Source: Thioclava sp. GXIMD4216 (GTDB lineage Bacteria > Pseudomonadota > Alphaproteobacteria > Rhodobacterales > Rhodobacteraceae). Taken from it: 64,000 bases of DNA. The position numbers and the translations under genes were made by a program. Under the pieces are notes generated by a model that saw nothing but the letters and a program-made list of their open reading frames with translations, had not been told where the DNA came from and did no database searches. The DNA is taken from the NCBI RefSeq assembly GCF_037949285.1, contig NZ_CP149926.1, positions 1,219,501-1,283,500 of the forward strand, written 5' to 3'. This document shows positions 8,512 through 24,142 of the stretch, piece by piece. Positions within the stretch are counted from its first letter, which is position 1, and every line of letters begins with the position of its first letter.

Positions 8512-9449
8512 GGCACGGTCACCTCTTCGGCGGTGATATGCCCCGTGGTGTCCGTGACGGTAAAAGTATAGGTGCCCGGTTTCAGGCCGGTTTTTACATT
8601 GCGCCCGATGTAGCGTAGATAAAGCGCCTGCGGCTTTTCAAAGGCGATGTTCTGGCTCAGGTTCTGGCCGCCCCCAGAAAGGGTTGCATGTAGATCAGCT
8701 TCGGGCTGTCCGCCAAAGCCGTAAATCCACAGGATCAGACGGCCCGCGCCCTCTTGCGGCAATGCGGGCAAACGGCCCTGTTTGATGGCATCATAATCGG
8801 GGATTTCACTGGTGAGCCCTGCCAGAAGCACGCCGCCCCCGTCATAGGCAATGGGCGTCGTCCAAAGTTGGGCGTGATCGGCGGCAAGGGTGCAGGCGCT
8901 GTCGCCTGCGGTGAACGGGTCAAGCGATTGCCCGTTATGCCGGATTTCGAAATGCACATGAGGAAAGGCCGCCAGCCCGGACTGTCCGATTTCTCCCAAT
9001 GTGGTGCCGGTGGTCACTTTCTGCCCCGGCTGGACCAGAATAGAGCCGTTTTTCAGATGGCAATATTGGGTTTGCCAGCCTGAGGCATGATCAATGATAA
9101 CCCCGTTGCCGCATTCTTTATCTTTGACCGAGGCACCGTCAGCAAAGGCGGAATCGGGTTCTCCATCACGGGTGGCGCGCACTGTTCCATCAAGCGCCGC
9201 GTAGACTGCGATAGTCTTGCGCATATCTGCGCGGGTAGGGACTGCGATATCGGTGCCGTCATGGCCGTCATATGTCAGATTCCCGCAGGCGCTATCGGTG
9301 GCCCCGGGGCCGGGATCGTGATCGACATAGTTCTGGATATAGCAGGTTTTTCCCAAGGTGCAGTCGACCGGAAAGGCAAATCGCGGCTCGGATAAAGTTT
9401 CGGCCCCGCAAGGCAGGGCCGAAACAAGTAGAAGAAGAAAAGGCCGCAT
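8508..9449 (-). CDS. M23 family (lysostaphin-type) metallopeptidase, exported
   Basis: A zinc endopeptidase that probably cuts peptidoglycan cross-links in the periplasm. The 313-residue product has a signal peptide (residues 1-17, ending CGA), then the zinc ligands His63 and Asp67 in GHDGTD, His131 and the HVH pair at 164-166, so all M23 metal and catalytic residues are present. A beta-rich C-terminal tail of about 120 residues follows. ATG at 9449 overlaps the clpA stop as TGATG; a TTG one codon earlier is less likely. Its stop shares the palindrome CTAG with the converging coiled-coil gene. Confidence 0.9.
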   Translation of the reverse strand: MRPFLLLLVSALPCGAETLSEPRFAFPVDCTLGKTCYIQNYVDHDPGPGATDSACGNLTYDGHDGTDIAVPTRADMRKTIAVYAALDGTVRATRDGEPDSAFADGASVKDKECGNGVIIDHASGWQTQYCHLKNGSILVQPGQKVTTGTTLGEIGQSGLAAFPHVHFEIRHNGQSLDPFTAGDSACTLAADHAQLWTTPIAYDGGGVLLAGLTSEIPDYDAIKQGRLPALPQEGAGRLILWIYGFGGQPEADLHATLSGGGQNLSQNIAFEKPQALYLRYIGRNVKTGLKPGTYTFTVTDTTGHITAEEVTVP

Positions 9450-11782
9450 CAATCGGCTGTCAGCAGCGGTGGTTTCGAGCCGGTGATCCGCGGTTTGCCA
9501 GGCTCTTCGACCTCGATAACGATTTCGTCGTCCTTCACCGAGACCTTGGCCAGACCGCCTTTGGTCAGCTTGCCGAATAGCAGCTCTTCGGCAAGCGGCT
9601 TCTTGATATGCTCTTGGATCACGCGGCCCAAGGGACGGGCCCCCATCCGCTCGTCATAACCTTTCTCGGCCAGCCAGTTTGCAGCTTCCGGTGTCAGCTC
9701 GATATGCACGTTGCGATCGATCAGCTGGGCTTCAAGCTGCAGCACGAATTTATCGACCACTTGGATAATGGTCTCGCGCGGTAGCGGGGCGAAGCTGACC
9801 ACCGCATCCAGACGGTTGCGGAATTCCGGCGTGAAGGTCCGTTCGATCGCGGCCGTGTCTTCGCCCTCGCGGCGATCCCGACCGAAACCGATTGCGGCTT
9901 TTGCCATATCGGAGGCACCCGCATTCGAGGTCATGATCAGGATCACGTTGCGGAAATCGACCTGACGACCGTTATGGTCGGTCAGTTTGCCGTTATCCAT
10001 CACCTGCAGCAGGATGTTGTAGACATCGGGATGCGCTTTCTCGATCTCGTCCAGCAGCAACACGCAATGCGGATGCTGGTCGACGCCATCGGTCAAAAGG
10101 CCCCCCTGATCAAAGCCGACATAGCCCGGAGGGGCGCCGATCAGGCGCGAGACCGCATGTTTCTCCATATATTCCGACATATCGAACCGCAGCATCTCGA
10201 CGCCGAGCGAGCTGGCAAGCTGTTTGGCCACTTCGGTCTTACCCACACCGGTCGGACCGGCAAAGAGGTAGTTGCCGATGGGCTTCTCGGGCTCGCGCAG
10301 ACCGGCACGGGCCAGCTTGATCGAGGCGGCCAGCACTTCGATGGCCTTGTCCTGACCGAAGACCACGCGTTTCAGCGTTTTCTCCAGATCGCGCAGCACC
10401 TCGGCATCGTCTTTCGAGACGTTTTTCGGCGGGATGCGGGCAATCTTGGCCACGACATTCTCGATTTCTTTCGGTGTGATCGTCTTGCGACGCTTGCTGT
10501 CGGGTAGCAGATGCTGGGCGGCACCTGCCTCGTCGATCACATCGATCGCCTTATCGGGCAGCTTACGGTCGTGGATATAGCGCGCCGACAGCTCTACCGC
10601 AGTCTTGATCGCATCATTGGTGAAGCGGATGTCGTGATGCTCCTCGAAATAGGGCTTGAGACCCATGAGGATTTTCACGGCATCTGCGGTCGAGGGCTCG
10701 TTCACATCGATCTTCTGGAAGCGCCGCGACAGGGCGCGGTCTTTCTCGAAATGTTGACGGAATTCCTTATAGGTGGTCGACCCCATGCAGCGCAGCTTTC
10801 CGCCAGCCAGCGCCGGTTTCAGCAGGTTCGAGGCATCCATCGCGCCGCCCGAAGTGGCCCCCGCACCGATCACGGTGTGGATCTCGTCGATAAACAGGAT
10901 CGCATCGGGATGGTCTTCAAGCTCTTTCACAACCGCTTTCAGACGTTCCTCGAAGTCACCACGGTAACGGGTGCCCGCCAGAAGCGCGCCCATGTCGAGC
11001 GAATAGATCGTCGAGCCTTTCAGGATCTCGGGCGTCTCGCCACGGGTGATCTTCAGCGCAAGACCTTCCGCGATTGCGGTTTTCCCCACGCCCGGATCGC
11101 CCACCAGAAGCGGGTTGTTCTTGCGACGGCGGCACAGCACCTGCACGCAGCGTTCCACCTCTTCATGGCGCCCGATCAGCGGGTCGATATCGCCTTTCTT
11201 GGATTTCTTGTTGAGATCGACGCAATATTTGGCCAGCGCCGACTCCTTGCCCTCGCGCTCGGACTGATGGTTGGTGGTGTCGGCCTTGTTGGTCTCTTCC
11301 TCCTCGGCACCGGTGACAGACCGGTTTTCGCCGAATTCCGGATCTTTCGCGACACCATGCGCGATAAAGTTCACCGCATCATAGCGGGTCATTTCCTGCT
11401 CTTGCAGGAAGAAGGCCGCATTGGATTCCCGCTCTGCGAAGATCGCGACCAGCACATTGGCCCCCGTCACTTCGGAGCGACCCGAAGATTGCACATGAAT
11501 GGCCGCGCGTTGGATCACGCGCTGGAAAGCAGCCGTGGGCACCGCTTCGGAGCCTTCAACCTCGGTAATCAGGGTCGAGAGGTCATCATCGATGAAGTCG
11601 GTTAGGGTTTGACGAAGTTCATCCAGATCGACCGAGCAGGCCCGCATGACGCGATTTGCGTCGGGCTCGTCGATCAGCGCCAGCAGCAGGTGCTCAAGCG
11701 TCGCCAGTTCGTGCCGGCGCGCGTTGGCCAGTGCCAGCGCACCATGAATTGCTTGTTCCAAAGTGGTCGAGAACGAAGGCAT
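9449..11782 (-). CDS. clpA: ATP-dependent Clp protease ATP-binding subunit ClpA
   Basis: ClpA is the AAA+ unfoldase that feeds substrates to ClpP. The 777-residue product has the Clp N domain (1-150), a first AAA module with Walker [14 protein letters not shown] and Walker B ILFIDEIH, and a second with [14 protein letters not shown] and [16 protein letters not shown]. The absence of a long middle coiled coil separates it from ClpB. The start ATG follows AAGGAG. It is translationally coupled to the M23 gene downstream; clpS is not next to it here. Confidence 0.96.
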   Translation of the reverse strand: MPSFSTTLEQAIHGALALANARRHELATLEHLLLALIDEPDANRVMRACSVDLDELRQTLTDFIDDDLSTLITEVEGSEAVPTAAFQRVIQRAAIHVQSSGRSEVTGANVLVAIFAERESNAAFFLQEQEMTRYDAVNFIAHGVAKDPEFGENRSVTGAEEEETNKADTTNHQSEREGKESALAKYCVDLNKKSKKGDIDPLIGRHEEVERCVQVLCRRRKNNPLLVGDPGVGKTAIAEGLALKITRGETPEILKGSTIYSLDMGALLAGTRYRGDFEERLKAVVKELEDHPDAILFIDEIHTVIGAGATSGGAMDASNLLKPALAGGKLRCMGSTTYKEFRQHFEKDRALSRRFQKIDVNEPSTADAVKILMGLKPYFEEHHDIRFTNDAIKTAVELSARYIHDRKLPDKAIDVIDEAGAAQHLLPDSKRRKTITPKEIENVVAKIARIPPKNVSKDDAEVLRDLEKTLKRVVFGQDKAIEVLAASIKLARAGLREPEKPIGNYLFAGPTGVGKTEVAKQLASSLGVEMLRFDMSEYMEKHAVSRLIGAPPGYVGFDQGGLLTDGVDQHPHCVLLLDEIEKAHPDVYNILLQVMDNGKLTDHNGRQVDFRNVILIMTSNAGASDMAKAAIGFGRDRREGEDTAAIERTFTPEFRNRLDAVVSFAPLPRETIIQVVDKFVLQLEAQLIDRNVHIELTPEAANWLAEKGYDERMGARPLGRVIQEHIKKPLAEELLFGKLTKGGLAKVSVKDDEIVIEVEEPGKPRITGSKPPLLTAD

Positions 11783-12258
11783 GTGGTGCTCCTTTCCTAT
11801 GTTGGCGGCGGTATCAAAGCGACCCGATCACCAACCTGGCCTCATAGTATTAAACTTCGGTGGAAATTCGCGCTGTTCAAGACCTTTGGTGCAAATTCCA
11901 GTTAAGTTTCAGGCTCCGCTGGAAAAGTAAACAGAAGGTAACCAGAAAGATCTTTCACGTGGCTTGCCTTGCAAACTGGCCTTTTGCGCCAGCGATTTCA
12001 ATCCGCTGTCGAAAATTTGCGACAAAATTACGACAAGTTGTGCTAAAAAAATAGGCAGATGCAAGATCGGGACCGCGCGGTTGCGAGATTCGGATTTTCT
12101 GACGGAACGGCAAAACCGGCGGAGTTTCTCGTTTTTCCGGAAGTCAGCTAAAAATAAGCTTGATTGCGACAATTCGTACCGGCTTTTCGAAGAGATTGAG
12201 ACTTGAAACCGGAGAGGCTGCGGCACTAGGGAGGCGGGGGAGCCCAAAGGTTTAAAAT
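11783..12258. other. Gene-poor divergent promoter region between clpA and the ClC gene
   Basis: About 475 bases with clearly lower GC than the flanks and no open frame with coding character. It must hold the promoters of clpA (leftward) and the ClC gene (rightward). On the clpA side a CTTGAA motif (complement of 11876-11881) resembles a sigma-32 -35 box, but no good -10 is placed. CGACAA occurs three times near 12015-12170. I see no RNA gene. Confidence 0.5.
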
Positions 12259-13647
12259 ATGCGCAGATATAAAATTTCTCGAAATGCAATGTTGCGGCGG
12301 TCACGGGCTATGGTGTCCTCGCGCAGATTGTGGAAATCGCGCTTGATTTTCTGGCTCGGGGCTATCGCGATTGGTGTGATTTCGGTGGGTTTTGCGACCG
12401 CTGCCGATTACGCCCAAGAGCTGTTTCGTGGGCTTACGGTCGATGCCGGCCGGAACTGGTTGCCCCTGATCATCACCCCGCTTGGGTTTCTGTTATGTGC
12501 CTATCTGGCCCTGACCCTTTTTCCGGGCACGTCCGGGTCGGGTATTCCGCAGGCGATCGCCGCCCAGACCCTTACCGAACCGGGAGAGCGCGCGAAGCTC
12601 TTGTCGTTGAAGATGGTGTTCGGGAAGATTCTATTGACCATTCTGGGGCTCTTCTCGGGCGGGTCCATCGGCCGTGAGGGGCCAACGGTGCAGATCGGTT
12701 CGGCCATCATGTTGCAATCGGCCAGTCTGGGCGGGATGGCCCATTCACGCGGTCTAATTCTGGCGGGGTCGGCCGCCGGGATCGCGGCTGCGTTCAACAC
12801 GCCGCTGGCGGGCATCGTGTTCGCGATCGAAGAGATGAGCCGCAGCTACCAGTCGCGTACGAATGGTGTGGTGTTGTCGGCGGTGATCATCGCCGGTATC
12901 GCCTCCCTCAGTCTGCTGGGAAACTATACCTATTTCGGGATTTCTGACTCGATTGGCGAATTGCCGCGCGATCTCGGTCTGGTGCTCGTTTGTGGCGTGA
13001 CCGGCGGGTTGTTCGGCGCGCTCTTCTCGCGTCTGGTGATCAATATCACGCGGCGTATCCGTCGCTGGAAAGCCAATGGCAACGCCTTTCGCCGCTCGCT
13101 TCTGCAGGCGTTGATCTGCGGGATTATCACGGCGGTGATCGGCTATGTTTATGCGGGCTCGACCTTCGGGACTGGCTATGGCGAGGCGCGGGCCTCGATC
13201 GAGGGCGAAGCCCTGCCGCTGACGTTCTTCTTTGCCAAGCTGATTGCCACCGTCGCGGCCACCGTTTCGGGGATTCCGGGCGGTCTTTTTGCACCGTCTC
13301 TCGCGGTCGGTGCCGGGCTTGGGTCTTCTATTGCCTTGATTATGGGGACAAATGTCGGACTTGCATCCATCCTCGGGATGGCAGGGTATTTTGCGGGGGT
13401 TGTGCAATCCCCGATGACGGCTTTCGTGATTATCGTCGAGATGACGGGCAGCCATAGCAATATCGTGCCGGTCATGGCAGCGTCGATGATCGGCTACGGG
13501 ACCGCGCGCTTTGTGTCGCCCGAACCGCTTTATGGTACCTTGGCACGGTTTTTCATTGCGGATGCGTTGCGTCTGCGGCGCGCTAAGGCGCAGGCCGCGC
13601 GCGAGGCCGATACCGATGCGGCCCCCGAAGGCGCCGCAAAAGCTTAG
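12259..13647 (+). CDS. ClC-type chloride channel / Cl-/H+ antiporter
   Basis: A polytopic inner-membrane protein of 462 residues carrying the three anion-selectivity signatures of the ClC family: GSGIP, GREGP with the gating glutamate, and GGLFAP. Many bacterial members exchange two chloride ions for one proton and help in acid stress. There is no C-terminal CBS pair, so this is the short form. The start has AAAGG upstream; later in-frame ATGs at 12289 and 12310 are also possible. Its stop overlaps the end of gloB on the other strand by four bases. Confidence 0.93.
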   Translation: MRRYKISRNAMLRRSRAMVSSRRLWKSRLIFWLGAIAIGVISVGFATAADYAQELFRGLTVDAGRNWLPLIITPLGFLLCAYLALTLFPGTSGSGIPQAIAAQTLTEPGERAKLLSLKMVFGKILLTILGLFSGGSIGREGPTVQIGSAIMLQSASLGGMAHSRGLILAGSAAGIAAAFNTPLAGIVFAIEEMSRSYQSRTNGVVLSAVIIAGIASLSLLGNYTYFGISDSIGELPRDLGLVLVCGVTGGLFGALFSRLVINITRRIRRWKANGNAFRRSLLQALICGIITAVIGYVYAGSTFGTGYGEARASIEGEALPLTFFFAKLIATVAATVSGIPGGLFAPSLAVGAGLGSSIALIMGTNVGLASILGMAGYFAGVVQSPMTAFVIIVEMTGSHSNIVPVMAASMIGYGTARFVSPEPLYGTLARFFIADALRLRRAKAQAAREADTDAAPEGAAKA

Positions 13648-14414
13648 AACTGGTCTTTGGCCTGCCGCGCCTTGGTAAAGACATCAAGCGCGGAGGCCGT
13701 TGACGGAAGGCCGAGGGCGGCCTTCAGATCCGGATCATCGGCGCGCAGGAACGGGTTGGTGGCTTTTTCCAGCGCAAGGGTCGAGGGCACGCTTGGCTCG
13801 CCCCGATTGCGGCGGGTCAGGGTCTCGCGCATGCGGGACTTCAGCGCGGGGTTGTCGGGTTCGAGATGCAGGGCGAAGCGTCCATTGGCTTCGGTATATT
13901 CATGCCCCGAACAGACGATGATGCCATCGGGCAGGGCCGCGAGGCGGCGCAGGCTGGCCAGCATCTGCTCGGGCGAGCCTTCGAACAGGCGTCCGCAGCC
14001 CCAGCTCATCAGGCTGTCTCCGGTGAATACCATGCCGGATTGCGGAAAATAATAGGCCAGATGCCCGACGGTATGGCCCGGCACATCCAGCACCTGCACC
14101 GCGTCCGATCCGATCTGGATCTGGTTGCCCGGTTCAAGCGCCACATCCAGCGGCGGCAGGCGATGGGCATCGGCGGCCGCTCCGATGACCTTGGCACCGG
14201 TGCGGGCGCGAATTTCAGCCACGCCCGCGATGTGATCCTCATGGTGGTGGGTCAACAGGATTCCATCCAGTTTTACCCCCGCAACCTTGAGAGCTTCGAG
14301 GATCGGCGCGGCCTCGGGCGCATCGACCAGCGTCACGGCACCGGTTGGCGCGTCTTTGACGATATAGGCGTAATTGTCGCTACGGCAGGGGATGATCGAC
14401 AGTTCGATGGTCAT
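13644..14414 (-). CDS. gloB: Hydroxyacylglutathione hydrolase (glyoxalase II)
   Basis: Hydrolyses S-lactoylglutathione to lactate and glutathione, completing methylglyoxal detoxification. The 256-residue metallo-beta-lactamase-fold protein has [11 protein letters not shown] (binuclear metal site), [27 protein letters not shown] and CSGHEYT in the expected order, plus the C-terminal glyoxalase II helical domain. ATG at 14414 begins [10 protein letters not shown], the family start; a GTG seven codons upstream is less likely. It is divergent from a methyltransferase gene. Confidence 0.95.
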   Translation of the reverse strand: MTIELSIIPCRSDNYAYIVKDAPTGAVTLVDAPEAAPILEALKVAGVKLDGILLTHHHEDHIAGVAEIRARTGAKVIGAAADAHRLPPLDVALEPGNQIQIGSDAVQVLDVPGHTVGHLAYYFPQSGMVFTGDSLMSWGCGRLFEGSPEQMLASLRRLAALPDGIIVCSGHEYTEANGRFALHLEPDNPALKSRMRETLTRRNRGEPSVPSTLALEKATNPFLRADDPDLKAALGLPSTASALDVFTKARQAKDQF

Positions 14415-14476
14415 GGCGTTTTCGAGAACCTTCACTATGTTTAGGGCAGGCTAAGCCGAATAGGACAAAAGCTGCA

Positions 14477-15292
14477 ATGCATGTAGATGTGCTTGATCTG
14501 CGAAATTTCTATTACCGGACCCAGTTGGGACGGGTGGCACAACGGGCGCTGCGCGATCAGGTGCTGGCGATCTGGCCTGCCGACGGGGCAGGGGCTACCG
14601 GGCGCACGGTTGCGGGCTTCGGCTTTACCGCTCCGCTTCTGCGTCCCTATCTGGAGAATGCGCGGCGGGTGATTTCGCTGATGCCTGCGCCGCAGGGGGT
14701 GATGCCGTGGCCCGCAGGCGAGCCGAATGTCTCGGTGCTGACCGAAGAACTGCAATGGCCGCTGGAGACCGGTCTGGTGGACCGTCTGGTGGTCATGCAT
14801 GCCATCGAGCAGTCCGACAATGCCAATGACCTGTTGGAGGAATGCTGGCGTGTCATGGGGCCCGGAGGGCGGGCGCTGCTGATTGTGCCCAACCGTGCGG
14901 GGCTTTGGGCCCCGCGCGAGACAACGCCGTTCGGGTTCGGAAAACCCTATACCCTGTCGCAACTTGATAATCTGGCGCGGCGCAACGGGTTTGTCCCTGA
15001 ACGCCACACTGCGGCGCTTTATATCCCGCCATCGCACCGGCGATTCTGGCTGCGTTCGGCGCAGATGTGGGAAGGGGTCGGGCAGAAGATTTCCGGCCTG
15101 CTCGCGGCGGGGGTCGTGATGCTGGAGGTGTCCAAACAGGTCACCCAGCCACGCAAGCCGGGCTTGGGCGCAAGGGTGCGGCGGCCGCTCTCCATTCTGG
15201 AAGGCGCAGCCAAGCCCGCGACAGAGCCGTCATGGCGGATCAACCACGGGCGCGGCGGCAATGTTACACATCATCGTCTGACGGATCACTAG
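14477..15292 (+). CDS. Class I SAM-dependent methyltransferase-like protein
   Basis: The 271-residue protein has a Rossmann-like methyltransferase core: [14 protein letters not shown] in place of the usual GxGxG loop, [26 protein letters not shown] post-motif region and [18 protein letters not shown]. The degenerate glycine loop (AGFGFT) makes cofactor binding uncertain. It stands divergent from gloB with 60 bases between. The substrate is unknown. Confidence 0.75.
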   Translation: MHVDVLDLRNFYYRTQLGRVAQRALRDQVLAIWPADGAGATGRTVAGFGFTAPLLRPYLENARRVISLMPAPQGVMPWPAGEPNVSVLTEELQWPLETGLVDRLVVMHAIEQSDNANDLLEECWRVMGPGGRALLIVPNRAGLWAPRETTPFGFGKPYTLSQLDNLARRNGFVPERHTAALYIPPSHRRFWLRSAQMWEGVGQKISGLLAAGVVMLEVSKQVTQPRKPGLGARVRRPLSILEGAAKPATEPSWRINHGRGGNVTHHRLTDH

Positions 15293-15603
15293 GGGCTGGG
15301 GCAAATTGACGCAGATTCGGCCCGCTATTTGTGTATTTGGTATTAAAATATGACGAATAGGCGTCTTGACTTGGCCGAACTTGTTAATGGTAGCGCCCTC
15401 AGCCAAAAAAACAGGCGAAATCTGTCGGCTATGTTCACGGCTTAGTGCGCAAGAAGGTTGCGGGTGGGGGGCGGCTCTGTTACATCCTGCTACCGAAACG
15501 AGGGCGAGCGTGGGCGCGCCCTGAGGAGATCTCCGGTTGTTGCCTTCCGGTCCGTTTAGGGGCGGGGGGCTACGGGTGGAGGATTAACATCGGAAGGGTG
15601 GCC
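15293..15603. promoter_or_regulatory. Leader and promoter region of the atp operon
   Basis: About 310 bases before atpH. Two TTGAC motifs are present (TTGACG at 15306, TTGACT at 15366), but no convincing -10 box is spaced from either, so the start point is not fixed. An open frame runs in from 15445 but lacks coding character before 15604. Confidence 0.45.
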
Positions 15604-16163
15604 GTGTCCGAACCAGCTTCAATTTCCGCAGGCATTGCCGACCGTTATGCAACGGCGGTTTTTGAGATTTCCAAAGACTCCGGTCAGCTTGATACGCTGA
15701 AGGCTGAGGTCGATGCCTTGGAGGCCGCGCTTGCTGAGAGCGCCGATCTGCAAGACCTGATCAACAGCCCGATCTATACGCGTGACCAGCAGGACGCCGC
15801 GATCGAGGCCATCGGTAAGTCGATGGGGCTGAGCGCGACGATGATCCACACGCTGGGTCTTATGGCACAAAAGCGCCGCCTGTTCATTCTGCCCGCATTG
15901 CTGCGCGCTCTGAGCGCGATGATCGCGGAAGCAAAAGGCGAGGTCACCGCAGATGTGACCTCTGCAACCGAACTGTCCCAAGAGCAGCAAGCCAAACTGG
16001 CCGACGCCCTTGCGGCAAAGACGGGTAAAACCGTTAAGCTGAACATTGCAGTCGATGAGACCCTCATCGGTGGCATGATCGTCAAGCTGGGCTCGCGCAT
16101 GGTCGATACCTCGATCCGCTCGCAGCTCGCTTCCCTCCAGAATAGCATGAAAGAGGTTGGATA

Positions 16164-16164
<1 letters not shown>
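15604..16164 (+). CDS. atpH: ATP synthase F1 subunit delta
   Basis: Delta joins the F1 head to the peripheral stalk (OSCP homologue). The product from GTG at 15604 is 186 residues, the normal length, starting [25 protein letters not shown] lies seven bases before this GTG. The longer frame to 15445 adds unrelated sequence. The C terminus has [18 protein letters not shown] signature ([19 protein letters not shown]). Its stop TAA overlaps the atpA start as TAATG. First gene of atpHAGDC. Confidence 0.95.
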
Positions 16165-17693
<1,529 letters not shown>

Positions 17694-17714
17694 GCGGCCC
17701 GGAAGGATAGGGAT

Positions 17715-20034
<2,320 letters not shown>

Positions 20035-20045
20035 GGAGGCGGCTC

Positions 20046-20444
20046 ATGGCCAATACGATGCAAGCCGATCTCGTGGCCCCCGAACGGAAGCTCGCTTCCG
20101 TTCAAGCCACGCAGGTTCTCGTTCCGGGTGCCGAAGGCGACATGACGGTCATGCCGGGCCACGCGCCCGTCATTACCTCGCTGCGCCCCGGCAAGCTGAC
20201 GATCGTGTCTGAAGCGGGGGAAGAAAGCTATGCCGTCACTGGCGGCTTTGCCGAGATCTCGCAAGACGGTATTGCCGTTCTGGCCGAGCGTGCCCTTCCT
20301 GCGGCAGAGTTCACGGCAGAGATTGCCGCGCAACTCGTTGACGAAGCGCGCAAGGCACATGCGGAGGCAACTCCTTCGGTTGCCGAGATGACCGCGAAGA
20401 TGCTTGCCGACATGGAAGCCCTCGGAGCACATATGCTCGGTTAA
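20046..20444 (+). CDS. atpC: ATP synthase F1 subunit epsilon
   Basis: The epsilon subunit sits at the foot of gamma and can inhibit ATP hydrolysis. The 132-residue product has the N-terminal beta sandwich with VPGAEGDMTVMPGHAPVIT and a short C-terminal helical part. AAGGAGG lies directly upstream. Last gene of the operon, with a terminator 20 bases downstream. The F0 genes are not in this window, as is usual in Alphaproteobacteria. Confidence 0.96.
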   Translation: MANTMQADLVAPERKLASVQATQVLVPGAEGDMTVMPGHAPVITSLRPGKLTIVSEAGEESYAVTGGFAEISQDGIAVLAERALPAAEFTAEIAAQLVDEARKAHAEATPSVAEMTAKMLADMEALGAHMLG

Positions 20445-20465
20445 TTCCGGACACATCACAGAAAG

Positions 20466-20494
20466 AGCCCCACAAATTTGTGGGGCTTTTTTTT
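20466..20494 (+). terminator. Terminator of the atpHAGDC operon
   Basis: AGCCCCACAAATTTGTGGGGCT (20466-20487), an 11-base-pair inverted repeat, is followed by a run of eight T. Confidence 0.93.
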
Positions 20495-20540
20495 ACTTTA
20501 TCGGTATATGGTCGGGTTGAAAGACGGATGGAGCGGCTTG

Positions 20541-20891
20541 ATGCTGAAAATTGACGCACAACAGGTTGGCATCGGCCAAGGGACCTTGGTGCTTTTTTCG
20601 GACTATCAGGATGGCGGCAAGATGTGGACGGGCACCGGCCCGCGCGAATTGCGCCGCGTGGTGAATTTTGACGAGGCCTATGCAATGCCTCCCAAAGTTC
20701 AGGTCACGCTTTCGATGTGGGATATCGATCAGCAGCATAATCCGCGTATGGATATCTCGGCGGATATGATCACCACCGAAGGCTTTGTGATCGTGTTCCG
20801 GACATGGGGGGATAGCAAGGTGGCACGGGTGCGCGCCGACTGGCTTGCCATCGGTCCTGTCCGTCATGATGACGACTGGGATGTGTATTGA
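20541..20891 (+). CDS. H-type lectin domain protein
   Basis: The 116-residue protein consists of a single H-type lectin domain (PF09458-like): PPKVQVTLSMWDIDQQHNPR, then ISADMITTEGFVIVFRTWGDSKVARVRADWLAIG. This six-stranded domain, first known from snail agglutinin and Dictyostelium discoidin, binds sugars, often GalNAc, as oligomers. There is no signal peptide, so secretion would need another route. ATG at 20541 has GGAG upstream; one at 20508 is possible. It starts just after the atp terminator and may rely on its own weak promoter or on read-through. Confidence 0.78.
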   Translation: MLKIDAQQVGIGQGTLVLFSDYQDGGKMWTGTGPRELRRVVNFDEAYAMPPKVQVTLSMWDIDQQHNPRMDISADMITTEGFVIVFRTWGDSKVARVRADWLAIGPVRHDDDWDVY

Positions 20892-20901
20892 GGCGTCGTG
20901 C

Positions 20902-22134
20902 TTAATGCTGGCGGGGCAGCGGGGCTGGGCGTCCCAGATAGAAGCCCTGACCGTATTTCACACCAAGATCCATCAGGATCGCTTTCTCGTTTTCGGTCTC
21001 GATCCCTTCCGCAATCAGCTCGCAACCGGTCTCTTTCGAAAACTGCAATAGCGCACTGACCATCGCACGGTTTTCCTTTCGATTGGCCAGCTCGGCGACG
21101 ATCACACGATCGAGCTTGATCAGATCGGGTTTCAGCGCAAGGATATGGGCCAGCCCTGCATTGCCTTGTCCGACATCATCAAGCGCGATCTTGACGCCGA
21201 GCGCCCGTAAGGCATCCAACCGCCGTCCAAGCCGTGCGAAATCCTGAATGACCGCTTGTTCCGAAATCTCTACAGCAAGTGCACGCTGGGCATTTCCTTC
21301 CAGATAGGCTTCGAAGCGGCTTTGCAGTGACGGGGCCAGAAGGCTGTCCGGCGAATGGTTGATGCTGATCAGGCTGGTGAGGTTCAGACGCTCGGCCTCG
21401 TCAAGGATGCAGTTTGCGGCGTTCAGCTCCAGCTTTGGTCCCATGCCGTAATTCTGCGCCAAAGCGAACATGTCTTGCGGGCTGTGCTGCGGCATTTCCT
21501 GAAAACGCGACAGGCCCTCATAGCCGATGATATGCCCGTCCTCGAACCGCTTGATGGGCTGGAAGACGGGGCTGATTGCAGGCTTGCGGAGGGTTTGCGC
21601 CAGATCCTCGCAGAGCGGTTCGTCAAGTCCGGAGATCTTCGCATGCAAGCGCAGATTGGCGGAAATCATTTCGGCCATCGTGCGGAACATTCTCAGCTCT
21701 ACATCGGTCAGCGGCGGGCGTTCCTTTCTGGAGAAACAGCAGATGGTGCCGAAGGGCAGACCCGGGTGGATGTGGATCGGAAAAGAGACATGGATCCCGA
21801 TATCGAAGTTCTCGTCGTCGCGGAGGTGGCGCACGGTCTCCATGATCGGATCGCGGGACTGGATGATATGCGGCAGGATGTCGTTGCAGACCCAATAGCA
21901 AAGCGTGTCGTTGAGGGGCAGGCCATTACCGGGGATCAGCGGCTTCAGAAACGGGGTGGCTTCATCAACGGTCAGAAACCACAGGCGCCCGTCCTCAATT
22001 TCCGACACGAAGATGGTTTCCATGCCAAGATAGTCGCGTAACGCGCTCAACGACTCTTTGAGCGTGTCCACGACGGCTTCGCGGATCGTTTGATGTTTCG
22101 ATCGGTTCAATACCGAGGTGAAATCAGCATTCAT
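20902..22134 (-). CDS. GAF-EAL domain protein, probable c-di-GMP phosphodiesterase
   Basis: The 410-residue protein has an N-terminal GAF-like sensor (about 5-170, with CYWVCNDILP and PIHIHPGLPFGTICCF) and a C-terminal EAL domain (about 175-405). EAL enzymes open c-di-GMP to pGpG. The signature is EGL (GYEGLSR) rather than EAL, but INHS, EISEQ, the metal-binding LDDVG and AEGIETENE motifs remain, so activity is possible. No GGDEF domain is present. ATG at 22134 follows AGGG; a GTG at 22158 is an alternative. Confidence 0.87.
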   Translation of the reverse strand: MNADFTSVLNRSKHQTIREAVVDTLKESLSALRDYLGMETIFVSEIEDGRLWFLTVDEATPFLKPLIPGNGLPLNDTLCYWVCNDILPHIIQSRDPIMETVRHLRDDENFDIGIHVSFPIHIHPGLPFGTICCFSRKERPPLTDVELRMFRTMAEMISANLRLHAKISGLDEPLCEDLAQTLRKPAISPVFQPIKRFEDGHIIGYEGLSRFQEMPQHSPQDMFALAQNYGMGPKLELNAANCILDEAERLNLTSLISINHSPDSLLAPSLQSRFEAYLEGNAQRALAVEISEQAVIQDFARLGRRLDALRALGVKIALDDVGQGNAGLAHILALKPDLIKLDRVIVAELANRKENRAMVSALLQFSKETGCELIAEGIETENEKAILMDLGVKYGQGFYLGRPAPLPRQH

Positions 22135-22434
22135 ATCAGACCCTGCATCGGAGCCCACCAGTTACTCTATAAGGTAAACAATTCCTTATTAACCGATTCG
22201 TAATAGAGGAATGATGGGCGAGCAACCGCTGATTGTGAATTTTCGTTTCGAATTATCTGAATTTGTGAAGACGTTGCACAAAGGCCTGTTTCGGGCGAAA
22301 TGTTCCGCATCTGTTCGCCTCTTCGTTGCGCGCGCGCCGCCCGTCCTCGGGGAAAAGCGGCCCGCCGCATCGCATGAATGCAAAAAGGGTGCCCGAAGGC
22401 ACCCTTTTCGTTTCCAAGGATGGAAAGCGGATGA
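22135..22434. other. Intergenic region upstream of the GAF-EAL gene, with the groEL terminator
   Basis: No open frame with coding character. It holds the promoter of the GAF-EAL gene and, on the far side, the groEL terminator at 22382-22408. Nothing else is seen. Confidence 0.5.
22382..22408 (-). terminator. Terminator of groESL
   Basis: On the minus strand AAAAGGGTGCC, loop TTCG, GGCACCCTTTTT form a strong stem with T-run, 27 bases after the groEL stop. Confidence 0.9.
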
Positions 22435-24117
<1,683 letters not shown>

Positions 24118-24142
24118 TCAGGGTTCAGGTAAGTCCTTGGAC

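Noticed and set aside
11909-12304. 131-residue minus-strand frame between clpA and the ClC gene
   Set aside because: Atypical composition, overlaps the ClC start and has no ribosome site; treated as intergenic.
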